NCBI RefSeq assembly: GCF_016865365.1
Contig: NZ_AP024469.1
Coordinates: forward strand, 3,564,501 to 3,628,500
Length of the DNA stretch: 64,000 nucleotides
Origin: Geobacter sp. SVR
Lineage (GTDB): Bacteria > Desulfobacterota > Desulfuromonadia > Geobacterales > Pseudopelobacteraceae
Direction of reading: 5' to 3'
Shown: in pieces, positions 9,584 through 21,822 of the stretch
Position numbering within the stretch: position 1 is the stretch's first letter
Layout: each line of letters opens with the position of its first letter
The notes under the pieces: model-generated
Told to the model about the DNA's origin: nothing
Seen by the model: the letters and a program-made list of their open reading frames with translations, nothing else
Database searches by the model: none
Translations under genes and position numbers: made by a program

Positions 9584-10215
9584 CCGGCACCTCCGAGTCG
9601 TTCGCGGTGAGTAGCCCTGATCGCGCCCGCGACGCGATCGATCTCGCCGCGGCCTCGGTAAACGCCTCCCATGGGATCGCAGAACATGCAATCGTCGGTG
9701 AAGATCTCGTCAATGGCCGCGCGCCGACGCACGGGGTCGTTTTCACCGAAGACGTCGTGAAGATTGCGGGGCAGCAAGGTCGATATGTTTCTTGTTTTCA
9801 ATCTTGATTCCTCAACCGGTTCAGCGAACGAAGTGCCAAACATCGGCAGACCGCTTTTTGATTCGTCCTTGGTGGCTTCGTCCTGCAGTACATCCCAATG
9901 CTCTGCCAAGCGTCCGCCTTCCAGCCTCACGATGTCGGCAGCAATCCATGCCCGGGGCCGGCCGTGCCCACTAAACCGCCCGTGCAGCATCACATAGTCC
10001 CCCTCTGCCAGGATGCGTGCGTTCTCATAACGCAGCGTGTCCGGCAGGCTGCGGATGAGGTTGAACAAACCGTCTCGTCCAGGCTCTATGTGGGCACTGT
10101 GTTGAATATACGTTTCTGACCAGAACTCCGCCGCTTTCACGTAATTACGCTTGTTGAAGAGCGTATCGAATGCCTTCAGAACAAATGCTTTGCTTTCTTC
10201 AGACTTCATGTCCAT
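9580..10215 (-). CDS. SnoaL/NTF2-like protein with a truncated second NTF2 domain
   Basis: 211 residues. Residues about 1-120 form a SnoaL-like fold (VLKAFDTLFNKRNYVKAAEFW, YIQHSAHIEPGRDGL, ADIVRLEGGRLAEHWDVLQ). Around residue 150 a second NTF2-like start appears (FTDDCMFCDPMGGVYRGRGEI) but the protein stops after about 60 more residues, half a domain. The gene then overlaps the flavoprotein start by ATGA. The end therefore looks like a fusion or internal deletion. Ribosome site GGGAGG precedes the ATG. Function is unknown; SnoaL-like proteins include cyclases, isomerases and hydrolases. Confidence 0.65.
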   Translation of the reverse strand: MDMKSEESKAFVLKAFDTLFNKRNYVKAAEFWSETYIQHSAHIEPGRDGLFNLIRSLPDTLRYENARILAEGDYVMLHGRFSGHGRPRAWIAADIVRLEGGRLAEHWDVLQDEATKDESKSGLPMFGTSFAEPVEESRLKTRNISTLLPRNLHDVFGENDPVRRRAAIDEIFTDDCMFCDPMGGVYRGRGEIDRVAGAIRATHRERLGGAG

Positions 10216-10428
10216 GCATACCTCCCGTGTCTAGCGGCCATGCTCGAAATAGCCAAGCCCTTCATGGCCGCTGTCGCGAGCGCCGCGGCGGCGAGCGGTC
10301 TCTTGAGTACATGTCCGGTACCGGCAGCGTGGTGGCGCTCTCGCAGAGCGCGCCGTAAAGGCAGACGATGCCCTGGGGGCCAGCGCCGAGAAGCGGCACG
10401 CCCGTTTCCTGCATCTTGTCATCCACCA

Positions 10429-11178
10429 TCAAACGGCAGTCATTCCGCCGTCGACCAGATAAGACCCACCAGTGATGAACGATGCCTTGTCGGATGAGAG
10501 GAACACAATGATCTGGGCGACCTCTTCGGGCCTCCCGGTACGTCCGAGCGGTACGGTCTCGGTCAAGGCGGCCTTCCTCTCTTGTGTGCCGGTGAACCGG
10601 TCCAGCATCCCTGTCTCGATTGGACCAGGAGCGACAGCGTTAACGCGTACCCCTGATGCGGCGGCCTCGAGTGCGGCCGACTTTGTCAATCCTTCGACCG
10701 CATGCTTGCTCGCCGTGTATACGGATGCGCCAGCAGCACCAATATGGCCGACAACGGACGACACGTTGACGATGCTGCCGTTTCCCTGGGCAAGCATCAA
10801 GCGCATTTCGTGCTTCATGCAGAGCAGTGTACCCAGGACGTTTGTGTCGAAGGTCGCGGCGTAACTTTCTGCGGTCTGTTCCGTCACCGGGCCAGGTGTG
10901 CCTTCGGTTCCAGCACAATTGACAGCAGTATCCAGACGGCCAAAGCGCGCGACAACCTGATCGACCAGGGCGCGTACCTCATCCTCCTTCCGCACATCGC
11001 AACGCAGGAATATAGCCTCAACATCCGACTTGCGAATCTCAGCAACCAGTCTGTCGCCTTCTTCTTCTCTTCGGCCGGAAATAACGATGCGCCGTCTGCC
11101 TTCGTTCGCGAACGCGAGCGCTGTGGCACGTCCGATACCTGACAGTGCGCCAGTAATTAAAACAACGGGTGTAGTCAT
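10429..11178 (-). CDS. Short-chain dehydrogenase/reductase
   Basis: 249 residues. ITGALSGIGRATA binds the cofactor, NCAG follows beta-4, and the catalytic set is Ser in VNVSSVVG with Tyr-Lys in YTASKHAV. The PG motif and the C-terminal SFITGGSYLVDGGMTAV mark a classical SDR. The start at 11178 has AAGGAGGACTTAC immediately upstream. The gene lies ahead of the NTF2-like and MerA-like genes on the same strand, separated by about 210 bases without a convincing gene. The substrate is unknown. Confidence 0.85.
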   Translation of the reverse strand: MTTPVVLITGALSGIGRATALAFANEGRRRIVISGRREEEGDRLVAEIRKSDVEAIFLRCDVRKEDEVRALVDQVVARFGRLDTAVNCAGTEGTPGPVTEQTAESYAATFDTNVLGTLLCMKHEMRLMLAQGNGSIVNVSSVVGHIGAAGASVYTASKHAVEGLTKSAALEAAASGVRVNAVAPGPIETGMLDRFTGTQERKAALTETVPLGRTGRPEEVAQIIVFLSSDKASFITGGSYLVDGGMTAV

Positions 11179-11358
11179 GTAAGTCCTCCTTGAAGTCCTT
11201 TTCTTTACCTTGCTCATTGGCTATCTAGTCGCTTACGTACGGTGAACAATGAATGGCACGTTCACCCCTATGGGAACCTCCCGCTCGCGGCCCGGCGGTG
11301 GTGAGGGTACTTAATGTTGTTCCCCTTCTTGTCGAACACCAGCTCGAATCGAGTCTCC

Positions 11359-13038
11359 TTACTCGCTCAATACCCGATGGACGAACAGGACGGCGTTGGC
11401 CCCCTCCCCCACTGCCGATGCTACCCGCTTGGGATTGCCGGCCCTGACGTCGCCGGTCGCGAACACGGCCGGTATGCTCGTCTCCAGGAAATACGGAGCC
11501 CTGGTAAAGGGCCACTGCGCACCGGTCAAGTCGCCGTGCGACAGATCAGGCCCGGTCTTTATGAACGCCTTGTCGTCGAGAGCGATGCATCCCTCTAGCC
11601 ACGCGGTGTTCGGATCGGCGCCGGTCATCACGAAGACATGGCGGATATCGTGGACCTCGGTCTCCCCCGATTGATTGTCGCGCCAGCGAACGCGCTCAAG
11701 ATGATCCTCTCCCTCAAGCGCGGCGATCTCCGTGTGCGTCCGCAGTACGATCGAGGGACTTTCTTCGATGCGCCGTATGAGATAGCGCGACATCGTCTCT
11801 GCCAAGCCACCCGACCGGATCAAAACGTGCACGTTCTTGACGAACCGCGAAAGGAATACCGCCGCCTGCCCCGCGGAATTGCCACCCCCCACCACGACAA
11901 CGTTCTCACCGTTGCATATCCGCGCCTCGATGAACGTCGCGCCATAATAAATGCCTGCCCCTTCGAACCGTGACAGGTACTCAAGGGCCAGCCGCCGGTA
12001 TTGGGCACCGGACGCGATGATCACGGCGCGCGCCTGTATCCGCGAACCATCGTCTATTTCTATGGAGTACGGCTTTTTGTCACAGTTGAGCCGTATCGCT
12101 GATCTGGCGATGAGCACCTCGGCGCCGAACTTCTGTGCCTGCGTGTAGGCACGCCCCGCCAGTTCCTGACCGGAGATGCCGTTGGGAAAGCCGAGATAGT
12201 TCTCGATTCTCGAGCTTGAGCCCGCCTGCCCTCCCGGTGCATCGGTTTCCAGCACCAGCACATCGAGTCCTTCCGATGCCGCGTACACAGCCGCGGCCAA
12301 CCCGGCCGGCCCGGCACCCACAATAACCACGTCACGAATTTGCGTCCGGCCGATGGCATCGTTGAAGCCCAGGCAGTCCGCCAGTTGCTGATTCGTCGGA
12401 TTTCGCAGGACGTGCCGCCCGTAACAGATCACGACCGGCACCTCCTCAACGATGACCTGAAACCGGTCGAGCAACGCCTGGACATCCGGGTCACGCTCCA
12501 CATCGACCGATGCATAGGGATGACCATTACGCGTGAGGAACTCCCGGAGCCGCAGCGTTCCGGCAGAATGGCTCGATCCGACCAGTACGACGTCTCCGAA
12601 ACCTCGCGCAATCAGCTCCACCCGGCGCAGGATAAAGGCCCTCATCACTATTTCGCTCAACTCGCTGTCAGCCTGCACAAGTGCCAGCAGGTGAGTGCGG
12701 TCCAGCTGAATGATTTCGGAAGGCTCGCTTGCACGAAGCCGCAAAAATGCGCGACGTCCCGCAAGCAGGCCCAATTCCCCCGTAAACTGCCCGGCCCGGC
12801 AGATGGCCACCACTTCCTGGACCTCGCCCGATACCCGCACGATGTCGATCTGACCGGTCTTGACGACAAAAAAGCGCGTGTATTCCTCGCCCGGTTCCAG
12901 CAGCACCTTCCCGGCTGGAACGCGCAGCGTCTGCCCATGCAAAGCGATACGCGCCACCTGCTCCACTGTCAGCTGGGGAAACATCCGGTCCGGCTGCTCA
13001 CCGGGAAGCGCCACTGTTGATGGTCTCGGATCGGTCAT
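11359..13038 (-). CDS. Cyclic-nucleotide-binding domain, Trx/Grx-like domain and thioredoxin-reductase-like flavoprotein fusion
   Basis: 559 residues in three parts. About 20-145 is a cNMP-binding-type domain (LRVPAGKVLLEPGEE, GQFTGELGLLAG). About 148-225 is a thioredoxin/glutaredoxin-like region (VVLVGSSHSAGTLRLREFL). About 235-559 is a thioredoxin-reductase-like module (VIVGAGPAGLAAAVYAASEG, VVVVGGGNSAGQAAVFLS, PAVFATGDVRAG). The usual TrxB CxxC before the second nucleotide-binding motif is absent: that stretch reads GATFIEARICNGENV. It is the last gene of the pentose phosphate operon, three bases after pgl, so it probably draws on NADPH made there. Reductase partner and ligand are unknown. 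Confidence 0.85.
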   Translation of the reverse strand: MTDPRPSTVALPGEQPDRMFPQLTVEQVARIALHGQTLRVPAGKVLLEPGEEYTRFFVVKTGQIDIVRVSGEVQEVVAICRAGQFTGELGLLAGRRAFLRLRASEPSEIIQLDRTHLLALVQADSELSEIVMRAFILRRVELIARGFGDVVLVGSSHSAGTLRLREFLTRNGHPYASVDVERDPDVQALLDRFQVIVEEVPVVICYGRHVLRNPTNQQLADCLGFNDAIGRTQIRDVVIVGAGPAGLAAAVYAASEGLDVLVLETDAPGGQAGSSSRIENYLGFPNGISGQELAGRAYTQAQKFGAEVLIARSAIRLNCDKKPYSIEIDDGSRIQARAVIIASGAQYRRLALEYLSRFEGAGIYYGATFIEARICNGENVVVVGGGNSAGQAAVFLSRFVKNVHVLIRSGGLAETMSRYLIRRIEESPSIVLRTHTEIAALEGEDHLERVRWRDNQSGETEVHDIRHVFVMTGADPNTAWLEGCIALDDKAFIKTGPDLSHGDLTGAQWPFTRAPYFLETSIPAVFATGDVRAGNPKRVASAVGEGANAVLFVHRVLSE

Positions 13039-13041
13039 GGA

Positions 13042-13779
13042 CTATTTCGCCTCTCTCTGCAGTGCCTGCAGCCCTTTCGCCGCCTCGCGATCCACCAGCC
13101 ACAGGAGCCGGCCGCTCGGTCGAATCAGGCGGGCAGGAATCCGGTCAGGCTGGGGTGTTTCCTCCAGCACTTCCCGCAGTGCCCGGGCCTTGCTGCTGCC
13201 CGACACCAGGAAAATGACCAGATCGGCTTGATTGATGACCTGAGCGGTAAGAGTCAGCCGGTGCAGCCCCTGCTCTGCCGCAGGGACCTCGGCCACCCAG
13301 CGCTGCCGTTCGCCCAGGACAGGGCTTCCCGGAAAGAGGGAAGCGGTATGTCCGTCTTCTCCCAACCCCAGCAGGATCAGGTCGAATCGAGGCGGACCGC
13401 CCTCAAAAAACTCCCGCAGAAGTGCTTCGTATTTGCGGGCGGAATCTGCTGGAGACTGGTCGCAGACCATGGCATGGACGTGATCCGGGGGAATGGGAAC
13501 ATGATCCAGCAGCGCTTCGCGGGCCATGCGGGCATTGTTGCGCGGGTCGATTGCAGCTACGCAGCGTTCGTCTCCCCAGAAAATGTGCGTCTGGTTCCAG
13601 GGAAACGCGTCCCGGAACGGCGGTTGGGCGAGCAGTTCATAGGTACGGCGCGGCGTGCCTCCTCCTGCAAGGGCAACAGTGAATCGCCCCTTTTCCCGCA
13701 CCGCCCGGCGCGCCTCTTCCGCCACAAGTCCGGCGGCCACGGCGCTCAAGGATTCCAGGTCGGCGCATACCCTGATCAA
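13042..13779 (-). CDS. pgl: 6-phosphogluconolactonase
   Basis: 245 residues matching the DevB/Pgl family: [39 protein letters not shown] and [21 protein letters not shown] are the conserved blocks. It hydrolyses 6-phosphoglucono-lactone to 6-phosphogluconate in the cytoplasm. The start overlaps the zwf stop by four bases (ATGA), placing it directly after the enzyme that makes its substrate. Confidence 0.92.
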   Translation of the reverse strand: MIRVCADLESLSAVAAGLVAEEARRAVREKGRFTVALAGGGTPRRTYELLAQPPFRDAFPWNQTHIFWGDERCVAAIDPRNNARMAREALLDHVPIPPDHVHAMVCDQSPADSARKYEALLREFFEGGPPRFDLILLGLGEDGHTASLFPGSPVLGERQRWVAEVPAAEQGLHRLTLTAQVINQADLVIFLVSGSSKARALREVLEETPQPDRIPARLIRPSGRLLWLVDREAAKGLQALQREAK

Positions 13780-15308
13780 GACGCTTCCTCTTCCGGCTCT
13801 TCCGGCCTGACATCGGGCTTAAGCCAGCTGTGCCCATCCTGGGCAATCAGCATATCAGCGGTTTCAGGCCCCCATTCCCCGGCCGGATAATTGGGAAAAT
13901 CAGCCGGAGGCACCGAGTCCCAGACATCGAGAATCGGAGTAAGCACGGACCAGGCGCTTTCGACCTGGTCGGCCCGCATGAACAGCGTCGCGTCGCCGCG
14001 CATGATGTCGAGCAGGAGCGTTTCGTACGCTTCGGGAGGTGATGCCTTGAACGCATCCCGGTAGAGAAACTGCATATCCACCGGGCCTAGCAGCATGCGC
14101 GTGCCCGGTTGCTTGGCCTGTATCCGCGAGACAATGCCCTCTTCGGGCTGAATGCGGATTACCAGCCGGTTGGGTTGCCAGCTTTCCGCTGCTGTCGACG
14201 GAAAAGGATGGTGAGGGGCCGGGCGGAAGAGGATCACGACTTCGGATACCTTGGCACGCAGGCATTTTCCCGTCCGGAGATAAAACGGGACCCCCTGCCA
14301 ACGCCAGTTGTCCACATACAGCTTGAGAGCGGCAAAGGTTTCGGTAGGGGAATCAGGGGCAACATTCGGCTCATCGCGATAGGCCGATGCCGGCTTGCCG
14401 CAAATCGAGCCGGCGCCGTACTGGCCGCGCACTGCCACATGGTGGACCTTCTCCGGCAGTATCGGGCTGATGGCGCGCAGCACATCGACCTTCTTGTTAC
14501 GCACCTCGTTGGCATCGAAGGAGACCGGCGGTTCCATGGCAATCAGACACAAGATCTGGAGGAGATGGTTCTGCATCATGTCCCGCAAGGCGCCGGCACG
14601 GTCGTAGTAGCCGCCACGATGTTCCACACCCACCGTTTCCGCCACCGTAATCTGGACATGGTCGATATAGCGCCGGTTCCAGATGGGCTCGAACAGCGCG
14701 TTGGCAAAGCGGAAGGCCAGGATATTCTGCACCGTCTCTTTTCCCAGGTAATGGTCGATCCGGTAGATCTGCGACTCCGCGAACATGCCGGTGAGCAGGC
14801 GATCGAGCTCGCGGGCCGTTTTCAGGTCGCGGCCAAAGGGTTTTTCCACCACCAGCCGTTCACGTTCACAATCCGTGCACAGCCCGAGTTGCTCCAACTG
14901 GCGGGCAACGGCATCTATCTGAGACGGCGGAATGGCAAGGTAGAAAATCCTGTGGGAAGCGGCCCGTCCCCCCCGGTCAATCTCCTCCAGCCGCCTCTTG
15001 AGCACTGCGCCCATTTCAGGGTCGCTGAATTCTCCGCTGATGAAAGAAATATGGGAGACGAATTCCTGCCAGATCCGCTCATCCGGTTTACCGCGCCGGG
15101 AGGAGCTGTCGACACCTTCTTTCAGGTGCCGGTGATAGTCCTCCTCGTTGAAACGGTGGTGACCAATGCCGATAACGGTGAACTGCCGCGGAAGACGCTG
15201 ATCGAGAAAGAGATTGTAGAGCGCGGGAATCAGCTTCCGCCAGGTCAGATCCCCTCCTGCGCCGAAAATGACCATCACGATCGATTCGGATTTGATATCC
15301 ATGAGCAT
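13776..15308 (-). CDS. zwf: Glucose-6-phosphate 1-dehydrogenase
   Basis: About 510 residues. [19 protein letters not shown] is the nucleotide-binding G-x-x-GDLx-x-RK motif and [14 protein letters not shown] holds the active-site His and Lys. It oxidises glucose 6-phosphate and makes NAD(P)H. Length is normal. Three ATGs cluster at the start; 15308 is preferred because AAAGG lies a few bases upstream. It sits between gnd and pgl in one operon. Confidence 0.93.
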   Translation of the reverse strand: MLMDIKSESIVMVIFGAGGDLTWRKLIPALYNLFLDQRLPRQFTVIGIGHHRFNEEDYHRHLKEGVDSSSRRGKPDERIWQEFVSHISFISGEFSDPEMGAVLKRRLEEIDRGGRAASHRIFYLAIPPSQIDAVARQLEQLGLCTDCERERLVVEKPFGRDLKTARELDRLLTGMFAESQIYRIDHYLGKETVQNILAFRFANALFEPIWNRRYIDHVQITVAETVGVEHRGGYYDRAGALRDMMQNHLLQILCLIAMEPPVSFDANEVRNKKVDVLRAISPILPEKVHHVAVRGQYGAGSICGKPASAYRDEPNVAPDSPTETFAALKLYVDNWRWQGVPFYLRTGKCLRAKVSEVVILFRPAPHHPFPSTAAESWQPNRLVIRIQPEEGIVSRIQAKQPGTRMLLGPVDMQFLYRDAFKASPPEAYETLLLDIMRGDATLFMRADQVESAWSVLTPILDVWDSVPPADFPNYPAGEWGPETADMLIAQDGHSWLKPDVRPEEPEEEAS

Positions 15309-15356
15309 GGCACCTTTCAACGGAGCTATGGAGCTGACAGGTTACCGCTCCGCCCG

Positions 15357-16373
15357 TTATGCCCCTTTCTCCCGATGGCCGCCGAAGCCGAATCGCATGG
15401 CCGACAGAAGCCGGTCGGCAAAATCGGCCGCGCCACGGGAGCTGAAGCGTTCATAAAGTGCTGCCGTCAGTACGTGCGCCGGCACCCCTTCGTCAATGGA
15501 GGCGATCGCTGTCCAGCGCCCTTCCCCGGAATCGGATACCCGCCCCTGGAAATCCCCCAGGTCGGGATCACCCGCCAGCGCCGTTGCCGTAAGGTCGAGC
15601 AGCCACGAGGCAACGACGCTTCCCCGGCGCCACAGCTCGGTTATCCCGGCCAGATCGAAATCATACCGATACTGTTCCGGATTGCGCAGCGGCGCGGTCT
15701 CCGCGTCCGCCTCCCCTGTATGTTTCCCCGTGTTGGCATGGCGGAGGATGTTCAGCCCTTCGGCATAGGCAGCCATCAGGCCGTATTCGATCCCGTTATG
15801 GATCATTTTTACAAAATGGCCCGCCCCGCTGGGTCCGCAGTGCAGGTAGCCCTGTTCGGCCGTTCCTCCGTCCTTGTTCTCACGGCCCGGCGTGCGTGGC
15901 GCGGCAGCGACACCCGGGGCAAGGGCGGCGAAGATCGGGTCCAGCCGCTCCACGGCCTCTTTCTCTCCGCCGATCATCAGACAGTAGCCCCGTTCTGCTC
16001 CCCACACTCCGCCGCTGGTCCCGACGTCCAGGTAGCGGATGCCTTTGTCCTTCAGTTCGGCTGCCCGGCGGATATCGTCATGGTAGTATGAGTTGCCGCC
16101 GTCGATGACGATGTCTTCCCGGTCCAGCAACGGCACGAGCGTTCCGATCATCGCATCCGTCGCCGCCGCCGGCACCATGAGCCAGATGGCACGCGGCCTG
16201 GCAAGCCGGGCAACGATATCCTCGATGGATCGCGCCCCTACAGCCCCTTCGCGTTCCAGTGCCTGCACAGCCTCTGGCGTGCGATTGAAAACGATGCATT
16301 CATGCCCCTTTTGAAGCAGGCGGCGCACCATGTTGCCCCCCATGCGCCCGAGTCCTATCATGCCCAGTTGCAT
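15357..16373 (-). CDS. gnd: 6-phosphogluconate dehydrogenase, decarboxylating (short form)
   Basis: 338 residues, the length of the short Gnd class rather than the ~470-residue form. [16 protein letters not shown] binds the cofactor, [12 protein letters not shown] and [10 protein letters not shown] contact substrate, and [16 protein letters not shown] holds the catalytic Lys. It converts 6-phosphogluconate to ribulose 5-phosphate. The ATG overlaps the upstream transaldolase stop by one base (TGATG), with TCAGGAGG ahead. Confidence 0.92.
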   Translation of the reverse strand: MQLGMIGLGRMGGNMVRRLLQKGHECIVFNRTPEAVQALEREGAVGARSIEDIVARLARPRAIWLMVPAAATDAMIGTLVPLLDREDIVIDGGNSYYHDDIRRAAELKDKGIRYLDVGTSGGVWGAERGYCLMIGGEKEAVERLDPIFAALAPGVAAAPRTPGRENKDGGTAEQGYLHCGPSGAGHFVKMIHNGIEYGLMAAYAEGLNILRHANTGKHTGEADAETAPLRNPEQYRYDFDLAGITELWRRGSVVASWLLDLTATALAGDPDLGDFQGRVSDSGEGRWTAIASIDEGVPAHVLTAALYERFSSRGAADFADRLLSAMRFGFGGHREKGA

Positions 16374-17949
16374 CAGCCACCTCCTGACAGTTTCTGCTCC
16401 AGCGTCCGTATCAGCGTATCGAATGGTGTGACGAATTTTTCCACCCCTTCCTGCTCCAGGTGCCGGGTGGCCGCATCCAGTTCGATCCCCGTCTCCGGCA
16501 GGCGCTGCAACACCTTGTGGGCCTCCTCCAGCCCTTCTTCCAGACGCGATGCGGGGTTTCCGTGATCGCGATATGCACGCAGGGTTTCCATGGGGACGGT
16601 ATTCACCGTATCCGCGCCGATCAGCGCTTCGACATACTTGATATCGCTGTAATTCGGATTCTTGGTGCCGGTGCTGGCCCACAGGACCCGCTGGGAGCGT
16701 GCCCCCCGGGCGGCTAGGCTGCGGAACCGTTCGCTGCCGTGGAGCTCCCGGTAGATCTGATAGGCGCTCTTGGCGCTCGCTATAGCGACCTTTCCGATCA
16801 GCAGGGCGGCCAGGTCGCCCGCCCCTCCCCCCTCCTGTTGTTTCTTTTCCAGCACCGGGTCGAGCAGCACATCGATACGGCTCAGAAAGAAGCTCGCCAC
16901 CGAGGTGATGCCATCCAGGGGGAGCTTGTCGGCTGCCCGTTCTTCGAGCCCCGTCATATAGGCTTCGGCTACCGCCCGGTAACGGGGAAGACCGAAAAGC
17001 AGGGTCACGTTGACGTTGATACCGTCACGGATGAGCTGGCGTATGGCGGGGAGCCCCTCTGCCGTGCCGGGCACCTTGATCAGGACATTCGGCCGTTCCA
17101 CTGTGCGCCACAGGTGCCGCGCCTCCGCAATGGTGCCGGCGGAGTCGAAGGCCAGGTGGGGCGACACCTCCAGGCTGACAAAGCCATCTCCCCCTTCCGA
17201 CCGGTCGTAGAGGGAACGGAACAGGTCGGCGGTGCGGCGGATATCCTCGACGGCAAGCTCTTCGTAGATCTCGCCGGCACGTCTCCCCTGCCGTGCAAGG
17301 GAACGGATCGCATCGTCGTAGTCGTCGCTTCCGGCAATGGCCTTTTCGAAGATGGCCGGATTGGAGGTCACCCCGCCGAGCCCATCCTCCTCAATCAGCC
17401 GGACGAGTTCTCCCGAAACGAGCATGCCGCGGCTGATGTAATCCAGCCAGATGCTCTGGCCCAGACCTCTCAGCTTCAGGAGGGGGTTTTCTTTCATGAC
17501 GTTTACCTCGCTTTCCAGAGCCGCGATCTTTGCCAGGCGGCGGCGATGACGCTCCTCGCCGCTGAAACGGGCCGCCAGAAACGCCTGAACCAGCTCCCAG
17601 GCCTGGGCATACCCGACCACCAGGCTCCCCAGGCAGATCACGTTCATGTCGTCGTGTTCAACGCCCTGATGGGCGGAATAATCATCGTGGATCAAAGCGG
17701 CACGCACGCCGGGAACCTTGTTGGCAGCGATGGCTGCCCCGACACCGCTGCCGCACAGGGCGATGCCGCGCTCCACTTCGCCTCCGGCCACGACCCGGGC
17801 CAGCGGTATGACGAAATCGGGAAAGTCGTCCGCAGGATCCGGAACGAATGCGCCGAAATCACGCACCTCGTGCCCCTCGCTCCTGAGTGCTGCCGCCATA
17901 CGCTCTTTCATGGCAAACCCGGCGTGATCCGCGGCGATTCCGATACGCA

Positions 17950-17950
<1 letters not shown>
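16373..17950 (-). CDS. Fusion of ribose-5-phosphate isomerase B and transaldolase
   Basis: 525 residues. Residues 1 to about 150 are RpiB ([33 protein letters not shown] with the catalytic Cys, [11 protein letters not shown]). From about 152 a complete transaldolase begins ([45 protein letters not shown] with the Schiff-base Lys, [11 protein letters not shown]). There is no stop or frameshift between them, so the product interconverts ribose/ribulose 5-phosphate and runs the C7/C3 to C6/C4 exchange in one polypeptide. It starts by TGATG overlap with the tkt stop; a GTG one codon upstream is also possible. Confidence 0.9.
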
Positions 17951-20040
<2,090 letters not shown>

Positions 20041-20202
20041 ACTTCCCCCTTTGCGAGAAACTGAGGAGGGCTGCACGCTGCTTACATAAAATGCTATCTC
20101 AGATTCCGGTAGCCGCAATGGATAGAATCCGGCCAGCATTCGGGCACTCCATAGTCGGGCCAGCTATACTGACCCAGTTCAGATCTCCGCAATGCCCTGT
20201 AA

Positions 20203-20733
20203 TCACGGTGCGTAACGGGTGAAGACGAAGTCGCGAGTCCTGACAGCTTCGTGGCAGGGAAAGCAGGTTTTGTGCACGGCCTCATCGGCAGGTATGCCAT
20301 CCTTGTTGAACTGAGCGTACCCCCAGCCCCCCGTCGATGCGTATCTTTTGGAGTCCTTGACCATAAACTGAAGCGCCCATTCCGTGGCGGGACCGGCAAC
20401 GAACGATTGGGGGCGGCCAAAGACCTTGTTGTTTTCCTCCGACGGAACGTAACTCCAGGCCAGCCGGGCGATGATTGTGCCGTCAGGGAACGGAAACTGC
20501 CCTTCCCGATAGGCAGCGATCGCACTATCGTTGCCGACAATGGCGCGCAAATCGTTGAGGTTGCCTGCTTCGTGGGCCACTGAGATCAACCTCCAATCGC
20601 GGTATCCAAGGGGAATTGTGACTCCGAAGACCGGGGCAGCCTTCTTCTCGGCGTATCCGGATGCGTGGACCGTGAAGGCTGCAACGCCGGACACCGCTGC
20701 AACTGCAACCGGCAGGAAAGCGATCCATTTCAT
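20203..20733 (-). CDS. Secreted cytochrome P460 family protein
   Basis: 176 residues with a signal peptide (MKWIAFLPVAVAAVSGVAAF). The body contains GYRDWRLISVAHEAGNLNDLRAIVGND, FPDGTIIARLAWSYVP and one heme c site, CFPCH, near the C-terminus, the P460 family arrangement. Family members are periplasmic c-type hemes, some oxidising hydroxylamine. Whether the lysine-heme cross-link of true P460 forms here cannot be told. The start at 20733 follows GGAAGGAGAC. It lies just downstream of an SDR gene. Confidence 0.8.
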   Translation of the reverse strand: MKWIAFLPVAVAAVSGVAAFTVHASGYAEKKAAPVFGVTIPLGYRDWRLISVAHEAGNLNDLRAIVGNDSAIAAYREGQFPFPDGTIIARLAWSYVPSEENNKVFGRPQSFVAGPATEWALQFMVKDSKRYASTGGWGYAQFNKDGIPADEAVHKTCFPCHEAVRTRDFVFTRYAP

Positions 20734-20780
20734 ACGATGTCTCCTTCCACTATGCGTAATCGTCCGAGAGCTCCCGCCGG

Positions 20781-21509
20781 CTACCATTTGCCAACGTGCG
20801 CACCGCCATCCACGTGAAGCACAACCCCGGTCACTTGACCGGCCTCGCTCAGGTATACGACCGCATCTACGACGTCTTTAACATCGGAGATCTGTCCCAT
20901 CGGTTGCAGCGTTTTGAGAAAATCCTTCGGGTCATCCTTATGCATAGGCGTATCGACAACGCCCGGCGCAACGGCGTTCACGCGTATAGCCTGTTTCGCG
21001 TATTCCATTGCCAGGCTCCGCGTGACAGCCTCGAGCCCCCCTTTCGTAATCATTGGGACCGATGCGTGTATGCCGGCGATCGGGTGGTTCACCATCGTCG
21101 ATGTGATATTAACGATGCTTCCGCCGGTTCCCTGTGCCACCATCTGCTTGATCGAGAGCTGGCTGATGAAGAGAAAACTTTCGATGTTGACGGAGACGAG
21201 AGACCGCAGATCCTCTACGGTGTAATCCGTGAAGCGCTTCGAGAAAAAAATACCGGCATTGTTAATGAGCGCGTCGATTGATCCGAATTTGCTCGTGGCG
21301 GCTTCGGCGATCTTCGCCGCAGTTGCTGCCTCTGCGATATTGCCATCGACCAGCGCGAGTCTATCTGACTCCTTGAAGGCACCCGACCGGGAGATGTTCC
21401 GCGAATTAGCCACCACGTTATAACCTCGCTCCATAAATGCCTTCACAAGGCCTGCTCCGATACCTTGCGATCCGCCGGTCACGATTGCTGTTTTCCCTGT
21501 ATCTGCCAT
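20781..21509 (-). CDS. Short-chain dehydrogenase/reductase
   Basis: 242 residues from the ATG at 21509, chosen because GGAG lies six bases upstream; in-frame ATGs at 21521 and 21533 have no ribosome site. IVTGGSQGIGAGLVKAF binds the cofactor and NNAG is intact, with Ser in VNITSTMVNHP. At the usual Tyr-x3-Lys position the sequence reads HASVPMITKGGLEAVTRSLAMEY: the Lys is present but the Tyr appears to be replaced (VPMITK), which questions catalysis. The end TGVVLHVDGGAHVGKW is typical of SDRs. It probably forms an operon with the P460 gene. Confidence 0.8.
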   Translation of the reverse strand: MADTGKTAIVTGGSQGIGAGLVKAFMERGYNVVANSRNISRSGAFKESDRLALVDGNIAEAATAAKIAEAATSKFGSIDALINNAGIFFSKRFTDYTVEDLRSLVSVNIESFLFISQLSIKQMVAQGTGGSIVNITSTMVNHPIAGIHASVPMITKGGLEAVTRSLAMEYAKQAIRVNAVAPGVVDTPMHKDDPKDFLKTLQPMGQISDVKDVVDAVVYLSEAGQVTGVVLHVDGGAHVGKW

Positions 21510-21782
21510 TTCCGACTCCATTATGTGAGCCATGCAATCCAGCTGAACCTATAACGTGCTTCGATTTAGCGCTCAGCTTCATTGTCCCTCCCATTTCACT
21601 GCTGGTCAAAATTATAAAGGTGACATTGCCGTCATGAAAACATGTCAGTCGTAGTATTTTCGAGGCAACACGCAGCAATTGAAAATTGGTATGATCGGCA
21701 GGAGGAGACTTTATAGGAATATTTCGATGGCTGGGAGCAGGGTTGTCCATTCCGGTACTTTGGGGGTTTTACGTGGTACGGT

Positions 21783-21822
21783 AAAAAAATAGCCCGGTCG
21801 CATGCGAAGGCCGGGGCTATTT
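21783..21822 (-). terminator. Minus-strand intrinsic terminator with no gene ahead of it
   Basis: On the minus strand AAATAGCCC pairs with GGGCTATTT around a GC-rich loop and is followed by a run of T (TTTTTTTAC). No protein gene on that strand ends here. Upstream on the same strand is AGGAGGTGTAAGG and a five-codon ATG-AAG-CAG-TTA-AAC-TAA. A small RNA or attenuator is possible. The remainder of 21510-22185 holds no convincing gene. Confidence 0.5.

Noticed and set aside
10262-10429. 55-codon minus-strand frame starting by TGATG overlap with the SDR stop
   Set aside because: The coupling looks attractive, but the second half (RDRSPPRRSRQRP) is typical of out-of-frame GC-rich DNA and no family is recognisable.
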